Assembly (NCBI GenBank): GCA_964550345.1
Contig: CAZJYZ010000009.1
Span: 1 to 64,000, forward strand
Length of the DNA: 64,000 bases
Reading direction: 5' to 3'
From: JAAEUB01 sp964550345
GTDB lineage: Bacteria; Pseudomonadota; Alphaproteobacteria; Rhodobacterales; Rhodobacteraceae
Shown here: positions 33,754 through 42,699 of the stretch, piece by piece
Numbering within the stretch: position 1 is the first letter of the stretch
How the letters are laid out: each line of letters starts with the position of its first letter
Position numbers and translations under genes: made by a program
The notes under the pieces: model-generated
Databases searched by the model: none
What the model was told of the DNA's origin: nothing
What the model saw: the letters and a program-made list of their open reading frames with translations, nothing else

Positions 33754-34721
33754 TATTGGATAACCCCGATATCTTTCGACATCTGGCGAATTTCGACAAT
33801 CAGATTGTCGATATAGCCCTGGAAGTCATCCCCAACCATGGTGAACGGTGCCAGCCCGTTGGCGGCCATTGCTTCGGCCCATTCAGCACTGTCAGCCACC
33901 TGTTGCAAACGGCCTGCCCACATCTGGAACGTCTCATCAGAAACGCCGCGCGGAATGTAAAGACCGCGCCAGTTACCTGCAACCACGTCATAGCCTTGCT
34001 CAATCGCAGTTGGAATGTCCTCAAAACCGGGCACCCGCTCTTCTGTCAACACGGCCAAAGCCCGCACTTCGCCCGCCGCCAGGAAGCCCACGATTTCCGA
34101 CATGTCGCCCGTCATCGCCTGGGTAAAGCCACCGATCGTCTGGGTGATCGCGTCAGCACCACCATCAACCCCGATATATTTCACGGTTGTGATATCGGTC
34201 AGACCCGCACGCTGCAGCAGCATCAGGGGTTTCATATGGTCAAAACCACCCACGGCCGAACCACCGGCAAAGGTCACGGATTTCGGATCGGCAACTGTCG
34301 CGTTCAGAAGATCGGCAAGTGTCTGGTGCGGGCTGTCCGCCGCCACCACGATCACGCCCGGGTCAATCCCGATGGCGCCAACAAAACGCACCTGATCAGC
34401 TGTCATCCCCGCATAGGCGTTTTGTGCCAGACGGGTCGAGGTTGCAGACGATGCGGCCACCATCAGGTCGGCGTCTTCATTGCGGTCCGAGACCACGTGG
34501 GTGAATGCAAGCCCACCACCGCCGCCTGCCATGTTGGTAACTTGTACCGGTGCGTCGACCGCGCCGATGTCAAACATGATTTTACCAATCTGGCGACAGG
34601 TAAAATCCCATCCGCCACCAGGGTTCGCCGGCGCGATACACTCGGCAGCAGAGGCGCTACTGGTCGCTCCGACACCTAGTACCAGACTTGTAGCAATAGC
34701 CTTTATAAGACGTGAATTCAT
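33753..34721 (-). CDS. tctC: Tripartite tricarboxylate transporter substrate-binding protein (TctC)
   Basis: A 322-residue periplasmic protein with signal peptide residues 1-26, cleavage after ASA. The mature start IAPANPGGGWDFTCRQIG is the classical TctC ligand loop, and NMAGGGGGLAF, then VTFAGGSAVGGFDHM, follow in the expected order. It captures a carboxylate and passes it to TctAB. It leads the tctCBA-DUF1446-DUF4387 operon; the 138 bp upstream include a TTGACT element and a T-rich stretch but no certain -10. Confidence 0.92.
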   Translation of the reverse strand: MNSRLIKAIATSLVLGVGATSSASAAECIAPANPGGGWDFTCRQIGKIMFDIGAVDAPVQVTNMAGGGGGLAFTHVVSDRNEDADLMVAASSATSTRLAQNAYAGMTADQVRFVGAIGIDPGVIVVAADSPHQTLADLLNATVADPKSVTFAGGSAVGGFDHMKPLMLLQRAGLTDITTVKYIGVDGGADAITQTIGGFTQAMTGDMSEIVGFLAAGEVRALAVLTEERVPGFEDIPTAIEQGYDVVAGNWRGLYIPRGVSDETFQMWAGRLQQVADSAEWAEAMAANGLAPFTMVGDDFQGYIDNLIVEIRQMSKDIGVIQ

Positions 34722-34859
34722 AAAATTCTCCCAAGTTTTTTTATGTTTTATGCGCGTCGTTGGACTTGCACATCCGACTAATCAGAGACGCAAAGAGCTG
34801 TGAGTCAATATTTTTTTGTTATCGTTATCGCTTTAAGCGGGTGCTGGCACGGATTATTC

Positions 34860-36599
34860 TTACAAGCAAAGCTCAAGGATCAGCCCGTTGGCGCCCACCA
34901 GCAAAAGGCCTTCATGGCCCTGTTTCTGCGGCGCGGACAAGGACAGAACGTCTTTGATCGCCGCCTGTGTTGCCTTGGGAAACGGGCGCCAGTTTTCACC
35001 CTGATCGGCAGAAACCAACAAATAGGCATCGTCGCCTGCGATCCACCCCATACCGGCCGTGGAAAAGCGGATTTTGTTCAGGTCCGCCTTTCCGGGAAAT
35101 TTTTGCGCTTCCCAACTGGCACCACCATCCCGGGTTCTGAGCAACGTACTCTGCGCGCCGACCGCCCAACCGTTCTTGTGATCGCTGAAGTAAAGGCCGT
35201 GCAAACTGGATTGTGTGCCCGAAGCCCCCTGCCCCCAGCTTTTGCCGCCATCGCGCGTCAGCAGGATCACGCCCTCTTCCCCCGCGGCCCAGCCGGTGTT
35301 TTCATCGATGAAAAAGACCGCATGCAGGGCACCCGGGACAGCGAGCTTGCTGAGCTGCCAGCTTGCGCCGGCATCTTTGGTTGACACGATGGCCCCGCCC
35401 TCACCGGCTGCCCAACCATTGTGGGGATCGGTGAAGGACAGGGAATAAAGCGTGGTGGTTTCGGGTAGCCTTGCCTGCTGCCACCTACGCCCGAGATCTT
35501 CCGAGTAAAGCAATGCCCCCCCGGCACCTACCGCCCAGCCCCGATCTGTTTCGGGAAATACCACGTCATACAGCTTGGCACTCGTGGGGGTTTCACTGAC
35601 TTCCCAATTCTCTGCCCCATCTTCACGGCGCAGCACCAGGCCATCCTCGCCAACAGCAACAATCGCACCGCCAGCACCGGCGACGCCCCAAAGCTGGTTG
35701 AGGCGCCCGGACGAGGCCTGCTCCCACTCGTCAGAAGTCTCTGTCTGCCTGATCAGTGTGCCCATCTCGCCAACCAGCCAATTGCCGCCTTCAAGCGCTA
35801 CCAGCCGGTTAATATTGACGGAAGAAGGTAGCTTGACCGGAACCCAATTTGCACCACCATCCATTGTGCGCAACAAAGTACCCCCAAAGCCTGACAACAG
35901 GCCGTCGTGGTCCGATTGCCAATGCATGTCGGTAAGGTTTCGCCCGGTTGGAAGTTGCACCTGCTGCCAATCTTTGCCGAGTTCTTCGCAGACAAAATAC
36001 TGCCCCCGCTCCCCCAGGATCCAACCCTTTTGGCCACGCCATATCAGTCGGTTGAGCGCTAACGGTGTGTCCAGCCTCTGCCCCGCCCAGTTCTCACCAT
36101 CATCCGCGCTTTGCCATAGCCGCCCCGCATCACCGACTGCCATGATGTGACCATCACCGAAGTCATGTATATCGCGAATCCAGCCGCGGGTTTCAGGGCC
36201 TGTAGCATGCCAGATCTCGCCACCATCCATTGTACGCAGACATAGCCCAAATGATCCTACAGCCCAGCCATTCTGATCGTTTTGAAAATGAAACCTGTGA
36301 ATTGTCTCGTCGGTTTCAAGCCGCGCGCGTTGCCAGCTTTGCCCCGCATCGATGCTGCGAAACAACAAGCCCTGAGCTCCACCGATTAGTACACTTCCGT
36401 CGGGCAAAACCTGCAAGGCGCGCAGCTCATGCGGTGTTTCCAGCCAGCGGCGCGACCAGGTTGCGCCATTGTCATGGCTTTCCAGCAAAGTTCCCGCCTG
36501 CCCCACAGCCAACATCACCCCGCCAGGCAAGCGGCACATATCAAAAAGGTGGTTGGCTGTGGGATAGGGGTTGTGTTCAACCCAGCTGAGTTTCGCCAT
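34860..36599 (-). CDS. YCF48/HCF136-like double beta-propeller, probable assembly factor
   Basis: A 579-residue protein from the ATG complementary to 36597-36599 (a frame start six codons up is weaker). It consists of about 14 repeats of about 42 residues, each with a GWAVG/AGEGG-type turn and a closing DGGxxW-type BNR (Asp-box) element, for example MDGGANW, RDGGKSW and RDGGASW. That count suggests two seven-bladed propellers. There is no signal peptide. YCF48/HCF136 helps assemble photosystem II in phototrophs; in this operon it more likely serves the molybdoenzyme complex. It is the last gene of the cluster. Confidence 0.82.
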   Translation of the reverse strand: MAKLSWVEHNPYPTANHLFDMCRLPGGVMLAVGQAGTLLESHDNGATWSRRWLETPHELRALQVLPDGSVLIGGAQGLLFRSIDAGQSWQRARLETDETIHRFHFQNDQNGWAVGSFGLCLRTMDGGEIWHATGPETRGWIRDIHDFGDGHIMAVGDAGRLWQSADDGENWAGQRLDTPLALNRLIWRGQKGWILGERGQYFVCEELGKDWQQVQLPTGRNLTDMHWQSDHDGLLSGFGGTLLRTMDGGANWVPVKLPSSVNINRLVALEGGNWLVGEMGTLIRQTETSDEWEQASSGRLNQLWGVAGAGGAIVAVGEDGLVLRREDGAENWEVSETPTSAKLYDVVFPETDRGWAVGAGGALLYSEDLGRRWQQARLPETTTLYSLSFTDPHNGWAAGEGGAIVSTKDAGASWQLSKLAVPGALHAVFFIDENTGWAAGEEGVILLTRDGGKSWGQGASGTQSSLHGLYFSDHKNGWAVGAQSTLLRTRDGGASWEAQKFPGKADLNKIRFSTAGMGWIAGDDAYLLVSADQGENWRPFPKATQAAIKDVLSLSAPQKQGHEGLLLVGANGLILELCL

Positions 36600-36675
36600 G
36601 TGCCTTACCCTTTGCATCCCCTGTTCAGATCATCAGCCCAGTGCGGCAGGATCAGGAATTTTGCTGCGGATGCTC

Positions 36676-37887
36676 TTAATACTCAATCGGCATGACCGTT
36701 ACCATGTCGCCCTCATGCACCTCACAAGGCTCAACCGGTAGCACGATAAAGGCGTTGGCCTTAGACATTGATGTCAGAATACCCGAGTTCTGCGACCCGG
36801 TGCTGCTGATCGCCGTCTGGGCGCCGTCATAGGCAATGACGCCGCGGGCAAACTCGGCCCGGCCATGGGTTTTCAGGATCGGTTCGCCCTTGAAGGGCAG
36901 CACCATTTCCTTCAACGGTGCCGGTTTGCACCCCATCATCACCAACATTGCCGGACGTACCAGCAGCAGGAAAGTCGCCAGCACCGAAACCGGGTTTCCG
37001 GGTAGGCCAAAGAATACCGCATCGCCAATGCGACCATGGGCCTGCGGCTTGCCGGGCTTCATGCGCACCTTCCAGAAGTCGATTACACCCACCTCGGTGA
37101 TCACGTCCTTGACCAGATCATAGTCGCCAACGGACACACCACCCGAGGTCAGCACCACGTCGGCCTCATTCGCGCCCTTCAGCAAGGCCGCTTTGATGCT
37201 TTCGCGGTCATCACGAATAATACCGAGATCAAGAATATCCACGCCGAGTGCTTGCAGCACAGCCATCATCGAATGGCGGTTACTGTCATAGACCTGCCCG
37301 GCTTCTAGAGGTTGCCCGGGTGCCACGACCTCGTTTCCGGTTGAGACAACTGCAACCTTCAATTTGCGGACCACTTCGACCTCGCGCCGCCCTAAAGATG
37401 CCAGCATGCCGACGTCCGGCGGAGTCACCTGATGACCCGCGGCAAACACTTCTGACCCCTCAGAAATGTCCTGCCCGGCGCGACGTATCCATTTGCCCTG
37501 TACCTGCCCCTCAGGCACGGTTAAGGCGTCACCGTCACGCGTGACATCTTCCTGAATGACAATACAATCGCATCCATCCGGAACAGGGGCACCAGTCATG
37601 ATCCGCACGGCTTCGCCAGCTCCCACAACACGCTCCAGCCGTGACCCGGCGGGCACTTCGTCCACCACATTCAGAACCGTGTCACCCTTTGCTGCCAGAT
37701 CCTGAAATCGAACCGCATAGCCATCCATGGCAGTGTTGTCATGGTTTGGAACATTTTCTGGTGCCATGACAGGTTCGGCCAACACCCGGCCAAGGGCGTT
37801 AATAACCGAGATCGTCTCTGTTTCACCAATCGGTTCAACCCGCGCCAGCGCTCTCTCATAGGCCTCGGCAAAAGGCATCATGTCCAT
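36676..37887 (-). CDS. moeA: Molybdopterin molybdenumtransferase MoeA
   Basis: A 403-residue protein with the MoeA domains: NTAMDGYAV (residues 51-59) in domain III, the MoCF-like domain with STGNEVV and TSGGVSVGDYD, and GLPGNPVSVLATF, then a C-terminal beta-barrel. MoeA inserts molybdate into adenylylated molybdopterin. It sits in the molybdoenzyme operon, so a dedicated copy is possible; whether the genome has another cannot be seen. GAGGAG precedes the start, 33 bp after the MOT1 gene. Confidence 0.95.
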   Translation of the reverse strand: MDMMPFAEAYERALARVEPIGETETISVINALGRVLAEPVMAPENVPNHDNTAMDGYAVRFQDLAAKGDTVLNVVDEVPAGSRLERVVGAGEAVRIMTGAPVPDGCDCIVIQEDVTRDGDALTVPEGQVQGKWIRRAGQDISEGSEVFAAGHQVTPPDVGMLASLGRREVEVVRKLKVAVVSTGNEVVAPGQPLEAGQVYDSNRHSMMAVLQALGVDILDLGIIRDDRESIKAALLKGANEADVVLTSGGVSVGDYDLVKDVITEVGVIDFWKVRMKPGKPQAHGRIGDAVFFGLPGNPVSVLATFLLLVRPAMLVMMGCKPAPLKEMVLPFKGEPILKTHGRAEFARGVIAYDGAQTAISSTGSQNSGILTSMSKANAFIVLPVEPCEVHEGDMVTVMPIEY

Positions 37888-37920
37888 GGTTCACTCCTCG
37901 TTCCTCTGCCCGCAAAGGGC

Positions 37921-39099
37921 TTACTTGTCGTCCGCTTCTGGTAGCATCATTTGCTTTACTTTAATGATACCGTGTAAGCCAAGCCCAACCAGCACACCGA
38001 TGCCCATATTCCCGGTGGCAATAGAAACACCGGCAATCGTCAGCGCGGTCAGAAGCTCCCACCGCTCATTAACGTCAGCGATCATCCGTGCCAATTCCAG
38101 CCCGGCAAAAAACAAAAGCACACCTAGAACACCTTGCGGGATCAGGGTCAGGATAAAAAGCGCCTGTTCGGTAAACAAGATCGCCAGCACGATAAAAAAG
38201 ACACCAATTATCAAGTTAGAGCCACCGGTGCGTGCACCAAAGCGATACGCCGCAGCCAGCCCGCCAGCGCCGTGACAAACCGGCATGGCACCGATTGAAC
38301 CTGAGACAAGCCCGGTCAGCCCCATCGTGGTCAGCAGCGCCTTCAGAGAAACCCGCGCGCTTTTCGCCTCGCCGTATTTGGTAATGGCCACGTCGCGAGT
38401 TGAGATGATGGCATTGCCGATCGTCAGCGGGAATTGCGGCAGGACCAACAGGAAAAACGCATCCCAGTAATGGCTGAAATCCGGCGGGATCAGGACCAGT
38501 CCGGCGGTCGCTTCCTGTCCAGGCGCGCGCTCGCCCAAAGCCAGGCTGATCAGAACGCCGAAGGCCAGCAGCATGAGGGCGGCAGGAAAGCGTTTGTTTG
38601 TCAGGAAGATAAGCACAATGACAGCGCCGATAATGCCCACAAGCGGGTTCAGCCACGGCGCTGAGACCGGGCCGTTTAACAGCAACTCAGGTGCACTGAT
38701 AAATTCCACCCCCTTGATCATCAGGATCAGGCCCAGGCCGAGCTGGATGCCGCGCACGATAGGTTTGGTAAACACTTTGGCGACCAGATCAATCGCCCCG
38801 GTCACAGCCAGCAAAAGTAGGATTGCCCCTAAGATTATGCCCGAAGCGGCAATGGTTTCCACCGGCAATTGCGAGGCTATGGCTACGGCCGAAACCACTT
38901 TGAGCGGCTGCACAGGTATCGGCAAGTGATAATAAAGCCCGCCGACAACATAAAGCCCGCCGACAACCAGAAGCGTCGTGGCAAGGGGAACCGAATTAAC
39001 AAGGACCAGCGCAATAGTCAGTGGCAGGAGCGTGCCCAGATCGCTGAGCGAGCCAGCCAATTCGTTGCGGTCAAAACGATGTGGTGACAATCCACTCAT
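37921..39099 (-). CDS. MOT1-type molybdate (sulfate-like) transporter
   Basis: A 392-residue membrane protein with the MOT1 motifs GSLSDLGTLLPLTIAL at residue 16 and IPVQPLKVVSAVAIAS near 82, duplicated later as LPQFPLTIGNAIISTRD, plus MPVCHGAGGLAAAYRFGARTGG. MOT1 proteins are high-affinity molybdate carriers known from plants and algae and found in bacteria. In this operon it presumably supplies molybdate for the enzyme at 44869-47415 in place of an ABC ModABC system. Tungstate cannot be excluded. Confidence 0.9.
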   Translation of the reverse strand: MSGLSPHRFDRNELAGSLSDLGTLLPLTIALVLVNSVPLATTLLVVGGLYVVGGLYYHLPIPVQPLKVVSAVAIASQLPVETIAASGIILGAILLLLAVTGAIDLVAKVFTKPIVRGIQLGLGLILMIKGVEFISAPELLLNGPVSAPWLNPLVGIIGAVIVLIFLTNKRFPAALMLLAFGVLISLALGERAPGQEATAGLVLIPPDFSHYWDAFFLLVLPQFPLTIGNAIISTRDVAITKYGEAKSARVSLKALLTTMGLTGLVSGSIGAMPVCHGAGGLAAAYRFGARTGGSNLIIGVFFIVLAILFTEQALFILTLIPQGVLGVLLFFAGLELARMIADVNERWELLTALTIAGVSIATGNMGIGVLVGLGLHGIIKVKQMMLPEADDK

Positions 39100-39146
39100 G
39101 GGTATAACTCCTCATTTGGGAGCAAAACCCCCTCAGGCATTACTTT

Positions 39147-39162
39147 ACCAGTTCAAACTGGT
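39147..39162. other. Palindrome between the Nbp35-like and MOT1 genes
   Basis: ACCAGTTCAAACTGGT has 7-bp arms around a 2-bp centre, in the 154-bp gap. The gap is the widest inside the molybdoenzyme cluster and could hold an internal promoter with this as operator, or the palindrome could fold as a hairpin in the mRNA. Confidence 0.45.
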
Positions 39163-39253
39163 GCGAACAATTCTGCTCGGCGCGGCACTCTGTCCCATGA
39201 CCCAAAGTGCGCAAAGGCACGGTAGAGCTTCCTGATCCTGGTTCCGCTCCCGC

Positions 39254-40189
39254 TCAGACCGAGATGCCCAACTCTTTCATAATCTTGTCAGCAAGTTCGT
39301 TGATGGCAATGGCAGCTTCGCTTTCGGGATTTTCGACGATGATCGACTTGCCTTCATCCGCTAGCTTTATGATCCGGCGTTCCAACGGAATGTTACCCAG
39401 GTAAGGCACATTGAGTTCATCCGCCGAGTTTTTTACCTGATTGGCACCAAACAGGTCTTCATCGGTCATGTTCTCAACCATGCCAAAGACCGGAACGTCC
39501 AGATGCCGCGCCATCGAAATTGATTTGCGCGCATCAAGCAGCGCTACTTTCTGCGGCGTCGAGACAACGACCGCGCCGTCGATACGGTCGACAATCTCTG
39601 TCACCATCATGGGTTCGTCCCCAGTACCCGGTGGCAGGTCGAACAGCAGTATATCGCGCTCCCCCCAGTTTACCGAGGCGATCAATTGCCGGATCAGGTC
39701 CTTTTTCAAAGGTCCTTTCCACATCACCGCATCGTCCGAGCTTTCGATGAAATAATCCATCGAGATCAGACCAAGGCCGGGGGCCTCTTCGGGCATCGGC
39801 ACGACCGGTACGATACCAATCTCGTCCAGTTGCAGGCCCTTGCCCTGACGCGCAGCTTCGCTGTGCTCAGCCACCAGCATCTGTGGAATATTGGGTCCGT
39901 GAATGTCCGCATCGATTAGCGCGACTTTCAGCCCTTTCCGCGCCAGCGCAACCGCAACGCCGGCAGTCAGGGTCGATTTTCCAACCCCGCCCTTGCCTGA
40001 GGTGATGAACAGCCGGTGACGAATATCCTTCATACGTTCGCCAACCAACCATGTCTCGTGGTTTTCCCGGCGTGTATTCAGGCATTCCGCATAATCCGGG
40101 CAGATATCGCACCCGTTCAGACGCTCGCAGGCGGCCTCGGCAAAATCGGTCTGGCCGACATTGGTCAGGATTGGGGGCAAATCGCTCAT
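39254..40189 (-). CDS. Mrp/Nbp35-like Fe-S cluster carrier ATPase with N-terminal four-cysteine motif
   Basis: A 311-residue deviant Walker A ATPase (SGKGGVGKST, residues 64-73) of the Mrp/Nbp35 family, with IDADIHGPNIPQML and LLFDLPPGTGDEP as expected. Bacterial Mrp/ApbC usually has an N-terminal DUF59 domain and a C-terminal CxxC. This protein has neither: the CxxC region reads ENMTDEDLFGANQVKN. Instead the N-terminus carries C21, C27, C30 and C36 (C-x5-C-x2-C-x5-C), close to the ferredoxin-like motif of eukaryotic and archaeal Nbp35. It probably delivers a [4Fe-4S] cluster to the molybdoenzyme or its ferredoxin subunit. It overlaps the FAD oxidoreductase gene by 4 bp. Confidence 0.88.
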   Translation of the reverse strand: MSDLPPILTNVGQTDFAEAACERLNGCDICPDYAECLNTRRENHETWLVGERMKDIRHRLFITSGKGGVGKSTLTAGVAVALARKGLKVALIDADIHGPNIPQMLVAEHSEAARQGKGLQLDEIGIVPVVPMPEEAPGLGLISMDYFIESSDDAVMWKGPLKKDLIRQLIASVNWGERDILLFDLPPGTGDEPMMVTEIVDRIDGAVVVSTPQKVALLDARKSISMARHLDVPVFGMVENMTDEDLFGANQVKNSADELNVPYLGNIPLERRIIKLADEGKSIIVENPESEAAIAINELADKIMKELGISV

Positions 40190-41706
40190 GACGAATAAAT
40201 CTCCTGCCCACGCACGCCAACCCGTTCGGGCAGGCGCACGAAGTCATGCTGATCAAGGGCAAACAGAGCGCGGAAGGACCCAGTGCGGAAATCGCCCAGC
40301 CGGATCATCTCTTTCATTTCCTCGCTCAGCTCCTGTTTACGACGCAGAAGCGTATAGAAGATGCCATTGCCTTCCAGCCCGGCGCCTTCACGGTCCTGCG
40401 AGCGGGCAAAGGCGCTTTTGATTTCCTCAACCTGATCGTCCGGCAGGTTATAGGCGTCCAGGTTCATCTCTTCTTCGCGAATGGTGCCGATGGCAGTGAA
40501 GCCTACGGGGACATTCTTCAACAGATACATCTTCACCCAGGTGTCAGCGTTGCTCCCGATCAGGGTCTCGTCATGTTCGGCCTTGGGCGAGCCCCCGGCT
40601 GCAATCGGCAGTTCAAACACGTTCACAGCGTTGGCATCGATGCCACCTTTGTTGACAACGGGTTTGCCCGCCATGTTGAAACCGGCGATACGCCCGCCGA
40701 CCACGGCGTTTGGCCAGAGCGGGATCATACGCTGTACGCCAACAACATCGTAATGTTGCGAAAGGTCGCCGGCGGCGAAAACATCGGGGTTAGAGGTGCG
40801 CATGTTGCGGTCGACAAGAATGCCGCCACGTTCGGCCACCTCGATGTCGGTGCCGTCACACAGCCAGGTATTCGGGCGCTGGCCTGCCGAGTTGATGATC
40901 AGGTCGCATTCGATCAACCCCAGATCGCCAACTTCAACACCCTTGAGCGAACCATCGTCATTAAATACGACTTCTTTGGCACCCTGCCCGGTGATCACCC
41001 GCATTCCACCGTGGGTTTCCATGTGCTCTTTCAGGATGGCTGAGCTGTCGTCATCGGTCATAACTGGCAGCACGTTGTCCACCAACTCGACCATTGTCAC
41101 ATCCACACCCCAGCCACGCAGGGTTTCGGAGGCTTCGATGCCGATCGGACCCGACCCCATAACCAGCGCCTTTTTCGAGGCACGATTCGGGTCACGCAGC
41201 TGCGCCACCACATCATCCGCGTCACTGATGGTTTTGAAGGCATGGGCAAGACCTGCATCACGGGCATCCGCAAGACCGGGGATCGGCACCCAGAAGGTGG
41301 TTGCCCCGGCCGCAATCAACAGCTTATCCCATTCAAATTCTTCGCCATTTTCGGCGATGACTACTTTGCGTTCTGTATCAATGCTTTTGGCGGGCGTGGA
41401 CAGGCGTAGATCAACATTGTTGCGCTCATAAAACTCCATCCCGCCTTTCCAGTAGAGCCCTTCGCGCGGCACACCCAGCATCTGCGGCACGCGCTCCTCA
41501 GGGTGCTTTTCCCCCCATTCCTTGCGCGCCTCGACATATTCGGGAGACTCGTTCCAACCATAAAGCGCCAGTGGGCAAGGCGAATAAGCTGGCCATTCCT
41601 CCTTATTGAGGACCGTTATGGTGCTTTCTTCGTCAAATTTACGGATCGCTTCAATAGCTTCGGCAGTTGCCGGGCCGTTGCCAATGATTACCATTTTGCT
41701 GGTCAT
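40186..41706 (-). CDS. FAD-dependent NAD(P)H oxidoreductase
   Basis: A 506-residue pyridine nucleotide-disulfide-type reductase: FAD motif MVIIGNGPATAEAIEAIRK (5-23), NAD(P)H motif ALVMGSGPIGIEASETLRG (about 180-198) and the second FAD site NPDVFAAGDL. It resembles nitrite reductase NirB N-termini, NADH oxidases and rubredoxin reductases, and has no redox-active CxxxxC. The roughly 110-residue C-terminal extension is unassigned. In this operon it is the best candidate to pass electrons between NAD(P)H and the ferredoxin-like subunit, or to take them from it. Confidence 0.88.
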   Translation of the reverse strand: MTSKMVIIGNGPATAEAIEAIRKFDEESTITVLNKEEWPAYSPCPLALYGWNESPEYVEARKEWGEKHPEERVPQMLGVPREGLYWKGGMEFYERNNVDLRLSTPAKSIDTERKVVIAENGEEFEWDKLLIAAGATTFWVPIPGLADARDAGLAHAFKTISDADDVVAQLRDPNRASKKALVMGSGPIGIEASETLRGWGVDVTMVELVDNVLPVMTDDDSSAILKEHMETHGGMRVITGQGAKEVVFNDDGSLKGVEVGDLGLIECDLIINSAGQRPNTWLCDGTDIEVAERGGILVDRNMRTSNPDVFAAGDLSQHYDVVGVQRMIPLWPNAVVGGRIAGFNMAGKPVVNKGGIDANAVNVFELPIAAGGSPKAEHDETLIGSNADTWVKMYLLKNVPVGFTAIGTIREEEMNLDAYNLPDDQVEEIKSAFARSQDREGAGLEGNGIFYTLLRRKQELSEEMKEMIRLGDFRTGSFRALFALDQHDFVRLPERVGVRGQEIYSS

Positions 41707-41757
41707 TCAATCATCTCCCTAGTCCCTGACCCCCGAAATCCGCGGGTCAAACCAATG

Positions 41758-42699
41758 TCATTTCTTGCCCTTACCCCATGTCGAAGGGTCACCACCGACG
41801 CGAATGTCAGCAGAATCCATCATCTGGCTGACCCATTCCTTAAAGGCTGCGCGGGCTTTCACATCACGTAACTCATCGCGAATTTCCTCGCGCACTTCGT
41901 CCAGAGGTAGCTCTGAAAGTTCTTTGTTGATTACCTGCAGCATCAGATAGCCGTCCGGCAGTTCGATGGCGCTGGTTAGCCCACCCGCCTCAAGCGAACA
42001 CGCCGCGTTGAAAGCGTCGTCATTCACTTCACCACGGCGCATCCAGCCCAGATACCCGCCATTTTCCTTGGTCGCAACACGCTCGGATTGAGCACGCGCA
42101 AGATCGGCGAAGCTTTCGCCATTCTCATGACGTTCTTTAAAGGATTTCAGCGCCCTTATCAGCCCTGAACGTCCGACCGGGCACAGCGTTTTTTCCGCCT
42201 CAAGGAAAATCTCGGCCAGTTCCAGCTTACCATCACGCACGAAACGGCCCAGACCGGGTTCGCCCGTGTGGCCGTCATAGAACTGTTCTATTTCGGTGTC
42301 CGAGACCTCTGCCTCACCCAGAAAAAGGTCGATCACATGATGGATAATCAGCTCACGCCGCATGCTTTCTTCCAGCCGCGTCTGAAAGCTCTCATCTTCG
42401 ACAATATCGTCGCCACCCTGCACCAGGATCGTTGTCTGGGCTTCGGCAACGCCCTTTTTGAGTTCGTCGTCCGAGGGCTCGACCAGTCCTGCAAGATCAC
42501 TTTCAAGAATAAGTTCTTCGCGGATCAGCTTGGTGATGGCGTTTTTCTTGAGCTCGGCCCGTTGGGATGGCACCAGATTGTCAAAAACCTGCCCGTGAAC
42601 GGTAGCCGCCAGCAATTCAACTTCGCGCGTGAAAGCGCCGGCGTAAATCACATGACCATTGACGGTGGCAAGTGGCTGGCTGTCGACTTTCTCTGACAT
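41758..42699 (-). CDS. Parvulin-type peptidyl-prolyl cis-trans isomerase
   Basis: A 313-residue protein without a signal peptide. The N-terminal half is a helical SurA/NifM-like chaperone domain; the C-terminal parvulin domain has the elements FADLARAQSERVATKENGG and GYLGWMRRGEVNDD, then DGYLMLQVI. Cytoplasmic parvulins of this layout (NifM) mature nitrogenase iron protein. Here it is one base from the TorD-type chaperone gene, so it likely helps fold a component of the molybdoenzyme. Confidence 0.85.
   Translation of the reverse strand: MSEKVDSQPLATVNGHVIYAGAFTREVELLAATVHGQVFDNLVPSQRAELKKNAITKLIREELILESDLAGLVEPSDDELKKGVAEAQTTILVQGGDDIVEDESFQTRLEESMRRELIIHHVIDLFLGEAEVSDTEIEQFYDGHTGEPGLGRFVRDGKLELAEIFLEAEKTLCPVGRSGLIRALKSFKERHENGESFADLARAQSERVATKENGGYLGWMRRGEVNDDAFNAACSLEAGGLTSAIELPDGYLMLQVINKELSELPLDEVREEIRDELRDVKARAAFKEWVSQMMDSADIRVGGDPSTWGKGKK

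Noticed and set aside
33645..34679. A 344-residue plus-strand open frame opposite tctC and tctB
   Set aside because: Antisense to two certain transporter genes, without a ribosome-binding site.
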